Below are positions 31,257 to 39,117 of a stretch of 46,191 bases of DNA, one piece after another. The stretch covers positions 1-46,191 of the forward strand of contig NZ_AUNE01000059.1 of assembly GCF_000447755.1 (NCBI RefSeq), read 5' to 3'. Every line of letters starts with the position of its first letter. Positions within the stretch are counted from its first letter, which is position 1. The position numbers were made by a program, and so were the translations under genes. The DNA is from Bacteriovorax sp. BSW11_IV (GTDB lineage Bacteria; Bdellovibrionota; Bacteriovoracia; Bacteriovoracales; Bacteriovoracaceae). The notes under the pieces are model-generated. The model made no database searches and had not been told where the DNA came from. It saw nothing but the letters and a program-made list of their open reading frames with translations.

Positions 31257-33287
31257 TCAATGCATTTTCATAGATGGGCCCTGAGCTTCTCTGGCTATTC
31301 CTTCATATATTTTTTCAAATAACATATTCTTCTTAATCGGTTTGGCCAAATACTCATTACATCCGGCGGCAAAGCACTTCTCACGCTCTGCTGAAATAGC
31401 ATGAGCGGTAAGCGAAATAATGTACGAATAAGGTATTCTATTTTCTCGTTCAAATTGACGGATATGAATAATGGCATCATTTCCATTCATAATTGGCATC
31501 TGAACATCCATGATCACTATATCATAGGGATTCTTTGAATACGCATCAACGGCTTCTTTACCATTCAAGCAAAAATCAACTTCAATATTTAATTTCGCGA
31601 AATAGAGTTTCAATAAATTAATATTATCTTCTGCATCGTCTACTACAAGAATTCTTAAACCTTTGTTCTGATTTATCTGTTCAACATAATCAATTTTGTC
31701 CTTGTACGTCTGCTTGATTTGAACAATATTTCTTAAATGTATAATAAATTTAAACGTTGTTCCTTCATCTACCTTAGAATCGACTTCCATTTGTGAGTCC
31801 ATTAGTTTCAAAACTTTTTGGCAAAAGCTAAGACCCAATCCTGTCCCACCAAAATTTGCAAAAATAGATGAGTCCTGTTGAGAAAAAGGTGTGAATAATT
31901 TAGATAAGTAGTTTTTTGCAATACCAATACCTGTATCTTTGACAGAGAAAATATATCTCTCGCCAGATTCTCTCTCCATAGAAATTTTCACATAACCTTT
32001 TTCTGTAAACTTCAATGAATTACTCAATAAATTAATGAGAATTTGTCTTATATGTACAGCGCTACCTTCCAAGTATCTTGGTACATTTTCATCAATAGAC
32101 AACAATAGCGAAATCTCTTTTTTATCCGCCCTATATTTAAACATTCCGATAACATCTTCTATAAGAACCCTCGGTTCAAAAATCTCTTCGTGAAGTTCAA
32201 ATTGACCTGCCTCAATTTTACTAATATCCAAAACTTTATTGATAATATCTAGAAGGTTATTACTTGCGTTGGAAATACTCCCTATCAATTTTCTATGATG
32301 ATCTGGTAAATCACTTTCTTCTAAAATTTCCGTTGTTCCAATTATGGTGTTTAATGGCGTTCTGATCTCATGACTCATTGAAGATAAGAATTGACTCTTC
32401 AACTTTTCGGATTCAAGTGCTCTTTCTTTTTCATTTTTTAACTTTTGTTCAAAATCATTAACTGAATCAAGCATAGTTCTAAGTTTCACGATCAAGTGGC
32501 CGAGACCAGTTCTATTCCATGATTTTTTAAACATGAAGCTTCTATCTCCTCTGGAAATTGCTTCAATGCCTTCTATGGCCTCATCAAGTGGATACAGAAG
32601 AAATCTATATACATATGCAAAGAAAGTTAGGCCGGTTAGAATAAAAAAGATCACTATGAAGTAGTTATATCCTAGTATGCGACCAATATCATTTTCTAAA
32701 GAAGCTGAAGAAGTTGTTATAATCGAATCAATTTCATCTGAGAAATAAATAAGATTATCATTCAAGTTATTGTTCAGGTTGAATAAATCTTCAATCAACT
32801 CATCAGTATTACTCTTATCACCTTTTTCAATTCTTCTTAATAACTGCGAAGTTGTTATATTAATATCGCGTACTGAATCTTCTAATGTAATTAAAGATAA
32901 ATAAGCATATCGTCTTTGTTCATCATTAAAACTTTGAGAATTAATGATCTGCTTACCTTTGGCCAGTTCAATTTTAATTTTTTCAATATTTGCTTCAATA
33001 TCTTTTTTTATTTTAGATAAAGCGAAACTACGGCCAGATTCCAATTCTCCATTTTGACTCATCTCACGGCTCAATAAGCTTACATTTCGACTGTTCTTTA
33101 ACAGAAGATCAATAATATTATCAAAAACTTTTGTGAGAGGGATTTCATGCTTAGTGATTAGACCAATATCGCTATTGACCCGACTAATAGAAGAAAGTGT
33201 GAAGACTGACATAGCGACAAAAATTAGAAATACGAATGTACCAATAATTAAAAATCTGTATCGCGTTTTGTATTTTCTTTTCACCAT
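31257..33287 (-). CDS. Hybrid sensor histidine kinase with receiver domain
   Basis: A 676-residue inner-membrane kinase. TM1 is at about 12-34, a ~175-residue helical periplasmic sensor region (four-helix-bundle-like) follows, TM2 is at about 210-232, and a HAMP-like linker is at about 233-285. The HisKA domain has catalytic His306 (SSMSHEIRTPLN). The ATPase has an N box LINLLSNSLKF, G1 DTGIGI and G2 GGTGLGLS. A receiver domain at 543-665 has the acidic pair D550/D551, phospho-acceptor D594 (VIMDVQMP) and Lys649 (AKP). No output domain is fused and no separate response regulator is adjacent. The signal is unknown. It is probably a phosphorelay component, with tadA and the PilZ-like gene downstream. 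Confidence 0.92.
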   Translation of the reverse strand: MVKRKYKTRYRFLIIGTFVFLIFVAMSVFTLSSISRVNSDIGLITKHEIPLTKVFDNIIDLLLKNSRNVSLLSREMSQNGELESGRSFALSKIKKDIEANIEKIKIELAKGKQIINSQSFNDEQRRYAYLSLITLEDSVRDINITTSQLLRRIEKGDKSNTDELIEDLFNLNNNLNDNLIYFSDEIDSIITTSSASLENDIGRILGYNYFIVIFFILTGLTFFAYVYRFLLYPLDEAIEGIEAISRGDRSFMFKKSWNRTGLGHLIVKLRTMLDSVNDFEQKLKNEKERALESEKLKSQFLSSMSHEIRTPLNTIIGTTEILEESDLPDHHRKLIGSISNASNNLLDIINKVLDISKIEAGQFELHEEIFEPRVLIEDVIGMFKYRADKKEISLLLSIDENVPRYLEGSAVHIRQILINLLSNSLKFTEKGYVKISMERESGERYIFSVKDTGIGIAKNYLSKLFTPFSQQDSSIFANFGGTGLGLSFCQKVLKLMDSQMEVDSKVDEGTTFKFIIHLRNIVQIKQTYKDKIDYVEQINQNKGLRILVVDDAEDNINLLKLYFAKLNIEVDFCLNGKEAVDAYSKNPYDIVIMDVQMPIMNGNDAIIHIRQFERENRIPYSYIISLTAHAISAEREKCFAAGCNEYLAKPIKKNMLFEKIYEGIAREAQGPSMKMH

Positions 33288-33371
33288 AATAGAACCCAGT
33301 TTCTAGGGAAATTCTATCATGGTGAAAACTATAACCAGCTTAAGAAAACTTCATTTTTATAGATTGAAATC

Positions 33372-34940
33372 CTATGATTTCCTATGAGTCAAAAGAGTTC
33401 CTTCTTTATTTATAAGGACTTCCCCATAATCTTTAACTAAAATGGGTTTTTCTGCCTTTTGGAACAACCTTATCTTATATTTGCCTTTTGGAATAAAAGC
33501 ACTCGTGAACTTAATCGTACTAGGCAGGGTAGACCATGATCGTAAATCCGCTCTTTCCGAGTACTCAATCCCCTTATTTGCAGCAACATATGATGCGGCC
33601 CCAGCAAAATAGCCTAATTCATTTCCAAGACTTTTGGCCGATGATTTATAAGTTAGATATGCTGCAACTAGTGCTGCCATATGTTTTCCAGCGACTCTGG
33701 CACCTGTTCTCGCAGTAGTCGCCACAATCTGATTATCAAGTGCTAGCTCGGCCATTTCCGAAAGAGGATCTACGGCCACGAGGTCAATCTTTTCTTTTTT
33801 TCCATTTTCAATTTCAAGATAGTATTCAGCAGAATCAACCTTTCCTTTAATCGCAGGTAATTCGAAAGATATTTTTGGATTCGCCCCCACACTAATATGA
33901 AGAATTTTTGCTACAAATGAAAAGAAATCATTTTTATCATTAACAGTTGTAGGTATCGCTACGAGATTAAGCGGGAAGTCTATTTTTTTTGCATATTTAT
34001 CAGAAATAAAGTTTTCTTCTAAAACAAATGCAAAATTCGCAAACTTATTAGCTTTAACCTCTTTTTCTCTGGAAGCTAGCAATGTAGATAATTTTTTATA
34101 TTCATTTGTTTTTTGAACATAAGTTCTTTCAACTTCGGCCAATTCTTTGTTAGGTAATTTGTCGAAATCTTTTTTGAAGAGTTCATTTTTTTCATTAAAG
34201 GTTTTGAAAAAATTATAATTTTTAAATAATAAATCTACTGCACTTCGATAAAGTCCCATCGCGATTTGTCTATCATCGCGTGTTCCAATTCTCTCATGAA
34301 TAAAGGCACCTAAAAGTTTCGCAATCAAATCATCTTTAAATACAACGTGGCCTAACCCTTTTTGAGTCATTTGACTTAAAAGCGAGTTCCACTCGATTAA
34401 TACCGACCTTGCGGCAAAAAGGTGGAATCTTTTTTCTTTTGCATCTAATGTCTTTGCCGCAATGATTTTTTTTGATTTTTCTTCTTTTCCATCTTCTGAC
34501 ATATGAACGACTTCATAACTTTCATACTCACCCTTTTCACTTAATTTAAAATGAATTAGGGCCTGATAATAACGTATATAAGACCTTTCAAAGAGATCTC
34601 CATAATAGTTATCTTCACTATCATTCAAAAAGGCAGATTTTAGTTTTTTACTAATACTAACGGTGAATAGCTTATCAGATAATTCTTTTGCTTCATCAAA
34701 TGCTTGAAGGGCCTGATAGAGGTTCCCATTTAGATATTCAACTGTTCCAATCTCGACGAGTTTAAGGAGCTTCGAATTGTCGTCAGCATAAAAATCTTTT
34801 GCAAGAACTACTTTTCTGGCCCCTTCATAATTTGCAGTTTTGATTTCGGTCTTCAACTTTTCCAGTGATTTACGTGCATTATTAGTCGCACAACCAAAAA
34901 ATAAAAAGACGATTACTAAAAAGTGAAGACCTTTAATCAT
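33372..34940 (-). CDS. COG3014-like outer-membrane lipoprotein
   Basis: A 522-residue lipoprotein: the signal peptide ends in the lipobox FFGC, followed by ATNN. The N-terminal half is helical and TPR-like (KLVEIGTVEYLNGNLYQALQAFDEA; RSYIRYYQALIHFKL). The middle carries a Lys-rich coiled segment and the C-terminal part is beta-rich. It has a hydrophobic stretch (GARVAGKHMAALVAAYLTY). The pattern fits the uncharacterised COG3014 family, which in other bacteria occurs next to lpoB and LPP20-type genes (family knowledge, moderate certainty). It is the last gene of the four-gene operon, 3 nt after the LpoB-like gene. Confidence 0.75.
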   Translation of the reverse strand: MIKGLHFLVIVFLFFGCATNNARKSLEKLKTEIKTANYEGARKVVLAKDFYADDNSKLLKLVEIGTVEYLNGNLYQALQAFDEAKELSDKLFTVSISKKLKSAFLNDSEDNYYGDLFERSYIRYYQALIHFKLSEKGEYESYEVVHMSEDGKEEKSKKIIAAKTLDAKEKRFHLFAARSVLIEWNSLLSQMTQKGLGHVVFKDDLIAKLLGAFIHERIGTRDDRQIAMGLYRSAVDLLFKNYNFFKTFNEKNELFKKDFDKLPNKELAEVERTYVQKTNEYKKLSTLLASREKEVKANKFANFAFVLEENFISDKYAKKIDFPLNLVAIPTTVNDKNDFFSFVAKILHISVGANPKISFELPAIKGKVDSAEYYLEIENGKKEKIDLVAVDPLSEMAELALDNQIVATTARTGARVAGKHMAALVAAYLTYKSSAKSLGNELGYFAGAASYVAANKGIEYSERADLRSWSTLPSTIKFTSAFIPKGKYKIRLFQKAEKPILVKDYGEVLINKEGTLLTHRKS

Positions 34941-34943
34941 TTA

Positions 34944-35558
34944 TTACCAGCCTGTAGAATTTTTTTCAGAAAATTTATTAACTTTCGCTCTTGTTCTTAA
35001 AACTTCGATTCCTTTTTCAAGGTCTGTCATTCTAATATTTACAGAGTATTCTTTAATAGTTTTCCCATCCCTTGTTTGTGGTTGCATTCTGACGGCACCA
35101 AAAATTAACAGATCAGCACCTGCTTGTTTACCAATATTTTTGATTTGAGCGGGATCAACCATTCCATCGTTTTGATATTGAATTTCTTTCAAAAGTTTTT
35201 CTCTGGCATCAGCATCAATTAGTACAAAATCCCCTGAACTTGAAAATTCAGTTAATAGTTCATCGTTAAAATCCCCAATAGGAAAGTATGGATTTGATGT
35301 TACGTTTTGAATTTCAGAAATGAATACCTTTGGTTGACGCCCAAGTTTAGCAAGGTAGCGTTGAAAACCTTTATGCTTTGAAATTTGTTCTAGTGTTTTC
35401 TTTACTGTAATTTCAGTATCTTTCGCCACCCACTTGTCTGTAATTTCCATTGCCAATTCATCTGATTCGTCAGCTGAAACTCTTTGCGCTTTAAAACCAC
35501 CACAAGACGTTACAACAAATGATAGTGCTAACAATAATAAAAGACTTTTCACTTTCAT
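34944..35558 (-). CDS. lpoB: LpoB-like penicillin-binding protein activator lipoprotein
   Basis: In E. coli, LpoB is an outer-membrane lipoprotein that reaches through the murein to activate PBP1b. This 204-residue protein has a lipobox (VVTSCGGF) and the LpoB-family pattern PKVFISEIQNVTSNPYFPIG, EFSSSGDFVLIDADAREKLL, EIQYQNDGMVDPAQIKNIGK and QAGADLLIFGAVRMQ. It ends with a Leu/Arg strand and a short tail. LpoB was first described in enterobacteria, but COG3417 relatives are wider. The neighbouring LPP20 and COG3014 genes match a recurrent gene set. The direct target PBP in this organism is not visible here. Confidence 0.82.
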   Translation of the reverse strand: MKVKSLLLLLALSFVVTSCGGFKAQRVSADESDELAMEITDKWVAKDTEITVKKTLEQISKHKGFQRYLAKLGRQPKVFISEIQNVTSNPYFPIGDFNDELLTEFSSSGDFVLIDADAREKLLKEIQYQNDGMVDPAQIKNIGKQAGADLLIFGAVRMQPQTRDGKTIKEYSVNIRMTDLEKGIEVLRTRAKVNKFSEKNSTGW

Positions 35559-35566
35559 AAATACTC

Positions 35567-36490
35567 CTAATTAAAATTTATCTTTTTCAAGTTTTTGTTT
35601 AAATAATCACTTACTGATTCAATCGCTTTTGAATAGGCTTGATCATAATCTCTTCCAACTGTTTGAAAGGATTCTTTTATTGTATTTTTCTCGCCTTTTT
35701 TATTCTGAGCTGTAATTTCTAGAATAAAATTATATTTTTCAAAACCATCAACATTCATGTACATTTTTTCGGGATAAAACTTCCCTAAAAGATCATGAGA
35801 TTGATTATTGGCTACACTCTTATAGCCTAGGGCAGAAAGCTCTTTCTTTACGAGGCCTGAAACAAGCTTCTTTCCCTCTTCTTCAATAGTAACTTTCACC
35901 AGTACATTTTTCGTTATTTGTTTCTTTTTAGCAAACATCTCTTTAAATGAAATCGGCGCCGGTAGCTTTGTCTTACTTACTAAAAGATACCTTTCATAAA
36001 TACTTTCTCTTTCGATATATCTTTCTTCCATCTCGAAAATATCTTTGCCATCCTTCGAAGAAGAAAGTGTTTTAATCATTTCATCAAGTTTTGTTATTTC
36101 ATTTCGCAATATTTTGGCGGCATTTTTTTTATTTAAAACTGCCAGTGCATAATAATTCGTTTCATCTTCATCTGTTTTTCTGATGTCGATTCCACTTATG
36201 GCACCTTCTGTTATTTCTTCTATTCTCTCGCTTGAACTTTCACTAACTTCTTTTCCAACCAATGAAAGTTCACTTGTAAATTTCGATGAAATCTGAGTTT
36301 TGAAGTATTTTAAAATCTCAGCTCTTGCATTGGACTTCGCAAGTGATTCACTTTCTCCAATTCCAACAGCACAGATTTCATTATCTTTCTTACACAATTT
36401 TTTATCTGTATCGAGTTTATTAACCCACTCAGGAGAAGCCGCGTATATACTCAATGAAAGCATCATTAATGAAAGGACTGAAATTTTCAT
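35567..36490 (-). CDS. Secreted LPP20-like envelope protein
   Basis: A 307-residue exported protein with an ordinary signal peptide (MKISVLSLMMLSLSIYAASP, cleavage after AYA/AAS); no lipobox Cys is present. The segment SPEWVNKL...CAVGIGESESLAKSNARAEILKYF is the LPP20-type opening: a P-x-W near the N-terminus, then G-x-G/E and a run of Ala helices. A second domain with KVTIEEEGKKLVSGLVKKEL and LGYKSVAN resembles a LpoB/CsgG-like alpha/beta unit. It is second in the envelope operon, with a weak hairpin terminator between it and the first gene. Confidence 0.75.
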   Translation of the reverse strand: MKISVLSLMMLSLSIYAASPEWVNKLDTDKKLCKKDNEICAVGIGESESLAKSNARAEILKYFKTQISSKFTSELSLVGKEVSESSSERIEEITEGAISGIDIRKTDEDETNYYALAVLNKKNAAKILRNEITKLDEMIKTLSSSKDGKDIFEMEERYIERESIYERYLLVSKTKLPAPISFKEMFAKKKQITKNVLVKVTIEEEGKKLVSGLVKKELSALGYKSVANNQSHDLLGKFYPEKMYMNVDGFEKYNFILEITAQNKKGEKNTIKESFQTVGRDYDQAYSKAIESVSDYLNKNLKKINFN

Positions 36491-36505
36491 ATTAACTCTT
36501 TAGAA

Positions 36506-36525
36506 AAGGGGCCGAATGACCCCTT
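36506..36525 (-). terminator. Intra-operon hairpin (partial terminator)
   Basis: A 6-bp stem AAGGGG/CCCCTT with an 8-nt loop, followed by TTCT on the minus strand, between the first and second genes of the LPP20-LpoB operon. The short U-tract predicts partial termination, which would make the first lipoprotein more abundant than the rest. Confidence 0.5.
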
Positions 36526-36537
36526 ATAGTTTTGAAC

Positions 36538-37212
36538 TTATTCGTCGTCTTCTACTTCGACTTCAACTTTCTTTTCCAGATTTACAAAAGCTTGTTCAGC
36601 ACCTTCTAGTGCTTTTTGAGCTCTTTTCTTAACTTCTGGTTTTTCAATTTCACCAAAAAGTTTTTGCATTGATCTGTTAACGGCCTTGCTTAGATTTTTC
36701 TTACTCATTTTAACAAGAGCGTAGCAGTTGAACTTTGTCTCATCTTCATCTGCACCTAGAGCTTTTTTATATCTTCTCTTTTCCCAGTAAGTTTTATGAG
36801 TTGAAGCTCCTACGATGAATGATTGAGCTTCTTGTGCAAGGGCCTCTTCCATATACTCAGACGCTTCATCTCCTTCATCATTTTGAGTTGCCTCAGTGTA
36901 TGAGTTTTTAATGAACTGAGCGATTTCTGCAGCAATGCGAGCATTTGCTCTAGCTTCTGCTGATTTCAAACAAAGTCGCTTATTTGCACTAGATGACTCA
37001 TTTACAAAGTATCTATGATCTGCTGCTTCTGATTTTTTATCACCTTTAACTGGCTCATCAATCCAAGTCGGAACTGATTTTTCAGAAGCATCAACTAATA
37101 CGTAATCTTTTTGAAACGTAACTTCTTCTTTCTTGTCTTCTGACTTCTCTTGCTTAGAAGAACAAGAAACTGCAACTACTCCGACCATTAACATGATTAG
37201 AATATTCCTCAT
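36538..37212 (-). CDS. LPP20-like lipoprotein
   Basis: A 224-residue lipoprotein with lipobox VAVSCSS. After a charged linker comes the LPP20-like block SVPTWIDEPVKGD, then FVNESSSANKRLCLKSAEARANARIAAE, an Ala-rich helix typical of the family. Next is a strongly acidic region and a long helical C-terminus rich in Lys/Glu (EKPEVKKRAQKALEGAEQAF). LPP20 proteins are outer-membrane lipoproteins of unclear function. The ATG has GGAGG upstream. It is the first gene of the operon and is preceded by a candidate promoter. Confidence 0.78.
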   Translation of the reverse strand: MRNILIMLMVGVVAVSCSSKQEKSEDKKEEVTFQKDYVLVDASEKSVPTWIDEPVKGDKKSEAADHRYFVNESSSANKRLCLKSAEARANARIAAEIAQFIKNSYTEATQNDEGDEASEYMEEALAQEAQSFIVGASTHKTYWEKRRYKKALGADEDETKFNCYALVKMSKKNLSKAVNRSMQKLFGEIEKPEVKKRAQKALEGAEQAFVNLEKKVEVEVEDDE

Positions 37213-37260
37213 ACGACCTCCAATATCTTATTAAGGATTTTAAATATAATTAATTCATAT

Positions 37261-37288
37261 ATTGTAGAAGAATTCTCGATATGCTCAA
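37261..37288 (-). promoter_or_regulatory. Candidate promoter of the LPP20-LpoB operon
   Basis: On the minus strand, TTGAGC (37288-37283) and TACAAT (37266-37261) are separated by 16 nt. It would give a ~45-nt leader before the GGAGG ribosome site of the first lipoprotein. The -35 matches 4 of 6 consensus bases. Confidence 0.45.
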
Positions 37289-37359
37289 GGACAAGTTTGT
37301 TCGTTTTTTGTTTTTTTATGCAAATTTATAGTTTATTTGATCTAAGCGCCATGCGACAT

Positions 37360-38862
37360 CTACATATCTTTGACTAAATTGCTAAGGAACTGTGATTTTT
37401 TGATTTGAGTTTCTTGCTCTAAAACAATTGTTGGCTCTTCCGCTCTTTCATTACAATCCATAATATTGCAACGTTCACAGGTTTGACCTACTAATTTTTT
37501 AGTAACACTCTCATCATTCCAAAAACTAACTTGTCTCTTAAAGTAATCATCCATCAAAATACCGATAGTGATACATGAGTTTGTTTCTGGCATTATTTTA
37601 GAAGGGCGTGCGATTGATACACAAAAGTATTCAACATTTTGACCGTTAATTAATGATCGTTGTATTCCAAGCAGTGGAACATCATTTTTGTTCTCAGTCA
37701 TTTTTTTGGCGAGATCTTTTAATAGAGTGATTGTCACCCAACGACGACAATAATGTTCTTTAAGTCTTTGACCGTGAGGAGCGTGCATCTGGGCCAAATG
37801 TAATTCTCTTGTGATTTTGAAAGCATTTGGTCTTTGCTCAAAGTCATTTGTACATCTTAAGAAATACAACTGATTCAATCCGAAGTACTCTGGGAGTATT
37901 TGTGTCATTCTGTGCATGAGCACTTCCGAACTTACGCCGTATTTAATCAGAAGACTTAAGAAGCTCTCTTCTTTAAAACTTTTATTTTGAAAGACCTCTT
38001 TAAGATCTTTTACAAAACTATGGGCCGGAAGACTCAAAGCTCCAGAAAAATATGAGGCCCTAAAATCGCCAAGGATTTGTGCAAAATCTATGGCCCCTTC
38101 TTGTTTTCTTCTTACTCCCAGGTAACAAATACCAAGCTCTTTTCCGAGCGTAAATTTTTTCTGAGCTTCCGTAAGATCTTTATTAAGAAGGAAAATATTC
38201 TTTCCTTTTTTTGCCTTAAAATAACTTCTCGTTGATTTAGTTTCTTCATGATGACTTAAAGACTCTTCATCAATGACATAATCAAACTTCTGAATAAGAA
38301 CATCTTTCAATTGTGATGAAGTAAAATTATTCTCATTCAATCCAAACTCTTCACGTGCTTGGAGAGAAAGGTTCTCTAAATCTACAAAGTAATTATTATA
38401 ACTTTCCTGATAACTTCTAAGAACAGATTGCAGAATATTATCAACTGTAATGTCATAACTTCTAGCAAGCTCTAAAACAGCGACAAGAAATGATGAAAAT
38501 TTTTCTGGCGAATTGGACATTAGATCATAAATATCTTGATCGTTAATTCCAAACATTTCGGCCGGAAATTTGTTGAACAATTCACTTTCCACAAACTCAG
38601 TAAGTGGGTGAAGAGATTTTCCCAATTTCGTTGATGATAAATGATCGGCACTTACTTTTAATACATCTGCAATAGCATTGATTTTTTCTAGCTTAGGATA
38701 TTTCTTACCTTTTTCAATTTCGTTTAGATAAGAAGCTGATAGACCCGATTTTTCAGCAAGTTCTTTCAAGCTTAAATTAGACTTCTTTCTAAGCTGCTTG
38801 AGCTTAATTCCAAGAATAAACTTGATAACATTTTTCTTTGCTGTTTTTACGTGATGATCCAT
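37360..38862 (-). CDS. XRE-family regulator with IrrE-like and DUF2083-type domains (ScfR/RamB-like)
   Basis: A 500-residue cytoplasmic regulator. The N-terminal HTH at about 20-75 reads LKQLRKKSNLSLKELAEKSG then LSASYLNEIEKGKKYPKLEK. A middle IrrE/ImmA-like region follows, with the segment KKFTLGKELGICYLGVR where metallopeptidases have HExxH, so the zinc His residues are lost. The C-terminal part carries the cysteine cluster CERCNIMDCNER that closes the DUF2083/COG3800 family (short-chain fatty-acid or glyoxylate regulators such as RamB and ScfR). It may sense redox or acyl-CoA (inference). I chose the ATG at 38862; a GTG at 38868 is an alternative. Its target is unknown; it lies beside tRNA-Arg and the RND operon. 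Confidence 0.82.
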   Translation of the reverse strand: MDHHVKTAKKNVIKFILGIKLKQLRKKSNLSLKELAEKSGLSASYLNEIEKGKKYPKLEKINAIADVLKVSADHLSSTKLGKSLHPLTEFVESELFNKFPAEMFGINDQDIYDLMSNSPEKFSSFLVAVLELARSYDITVDNILQSVLRSYQESYNNYFVDLENLSLQAREEFGLNENNFTSSQLKDVLIQKFDYVIDEESLSHHEETKSTRSYFKAKKGKNIFLLNKDLTEAQKKFTLGKELGICYLGVRRKQEGAIDFAQILGDFRASYFSGALSLPAHSFVKDLKEVFQNKSFKEESFLSLLIKYGVSSEVLMHRMTQILPEYFGLNQLYFLRCTNDFEQRPNAFKITRELHLAQMHAPHGQRLKEHYCRRWVTITLLKDLAKKMTENKNDVPLLGIQRSLINGQNVEYFCVSIARPSKIMPETNSCITIGILMDDYFKRQVSFWNDESVTKKLVGQTCERCNIMDCNERAEEPTIVLEQETQIKKSQFLSNLVKDM

Positions 38863-38940
38863 GCTCACTATTTATCCATTTTTTTGCGTTTTGAAAACAG
38901 CCACTTAGATTTGTTTATAAAAAGAGGGGATTTAAAAAGA

Positions 38941-39017
38941 TGGCGCACCCTGAGAGAGTCGAACTCCCGACCTTTTGATCCGTAGTCAAACGCTCTATCC
39001 AACTGAGCTAAGGGTGC
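38941..39017 (-). tRNA. tRNA-Arg (ACG anticodon)
   Basis: A 77-nt tRNA with encoded CCA. The acceptor stem is GCACCCT/AGGGTGC, the D-arm GCTCAGTTGGATAGAGC, the anticodon arm TTTGA-CTACGGA-TCAAA (ACG) and the T-loop TTCGACT. A34 must be edited to inosine to read CGU/CGC/CGA, which is the job of TadA encoded at 30021-30503. Confidence 0.97.
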
Positions 39018-39078
39018 GCAAAAGATCTATGAACTCTTATTTCTAATGAAATATGCACAAAAAAGCAAGCAAAGAAAT

Positions 39079-39111
39079 TGTGCTAAGGCGCTATTTTTAC
39101 GACTTAGCACA
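39079..39111 (-). terminator. Terminator of the RND operon
   Basis: A 9-bp stem TGTGCTAAG/CTTAGCACA with a 15-nt loop, starting 7 nt after the RND gene stop. The minus-strand tract after it (ATTTCTTTGCTTGCTTTT) is interrupted, so termination may be moderate. Confidence 0.6.
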
Positions 39112-39117
39112 TGAGAT

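Noticed and set aside
33366-33381. Inverted repeat GAAATC/GATTTC at the end of the COG3014-like gene
   Set aside because: Short, AT-rich, overlapping the stop codon, and without a U-tract on the minus strand; not a convincing terminator.
37289-37317. Plus-strand hairpin followed by a T-rich tract
   Set aside because: No plus-strand gene lies upstream, and the T-run is simply AT-rich spacer upstream of the minus-strand lipoprotein operon.
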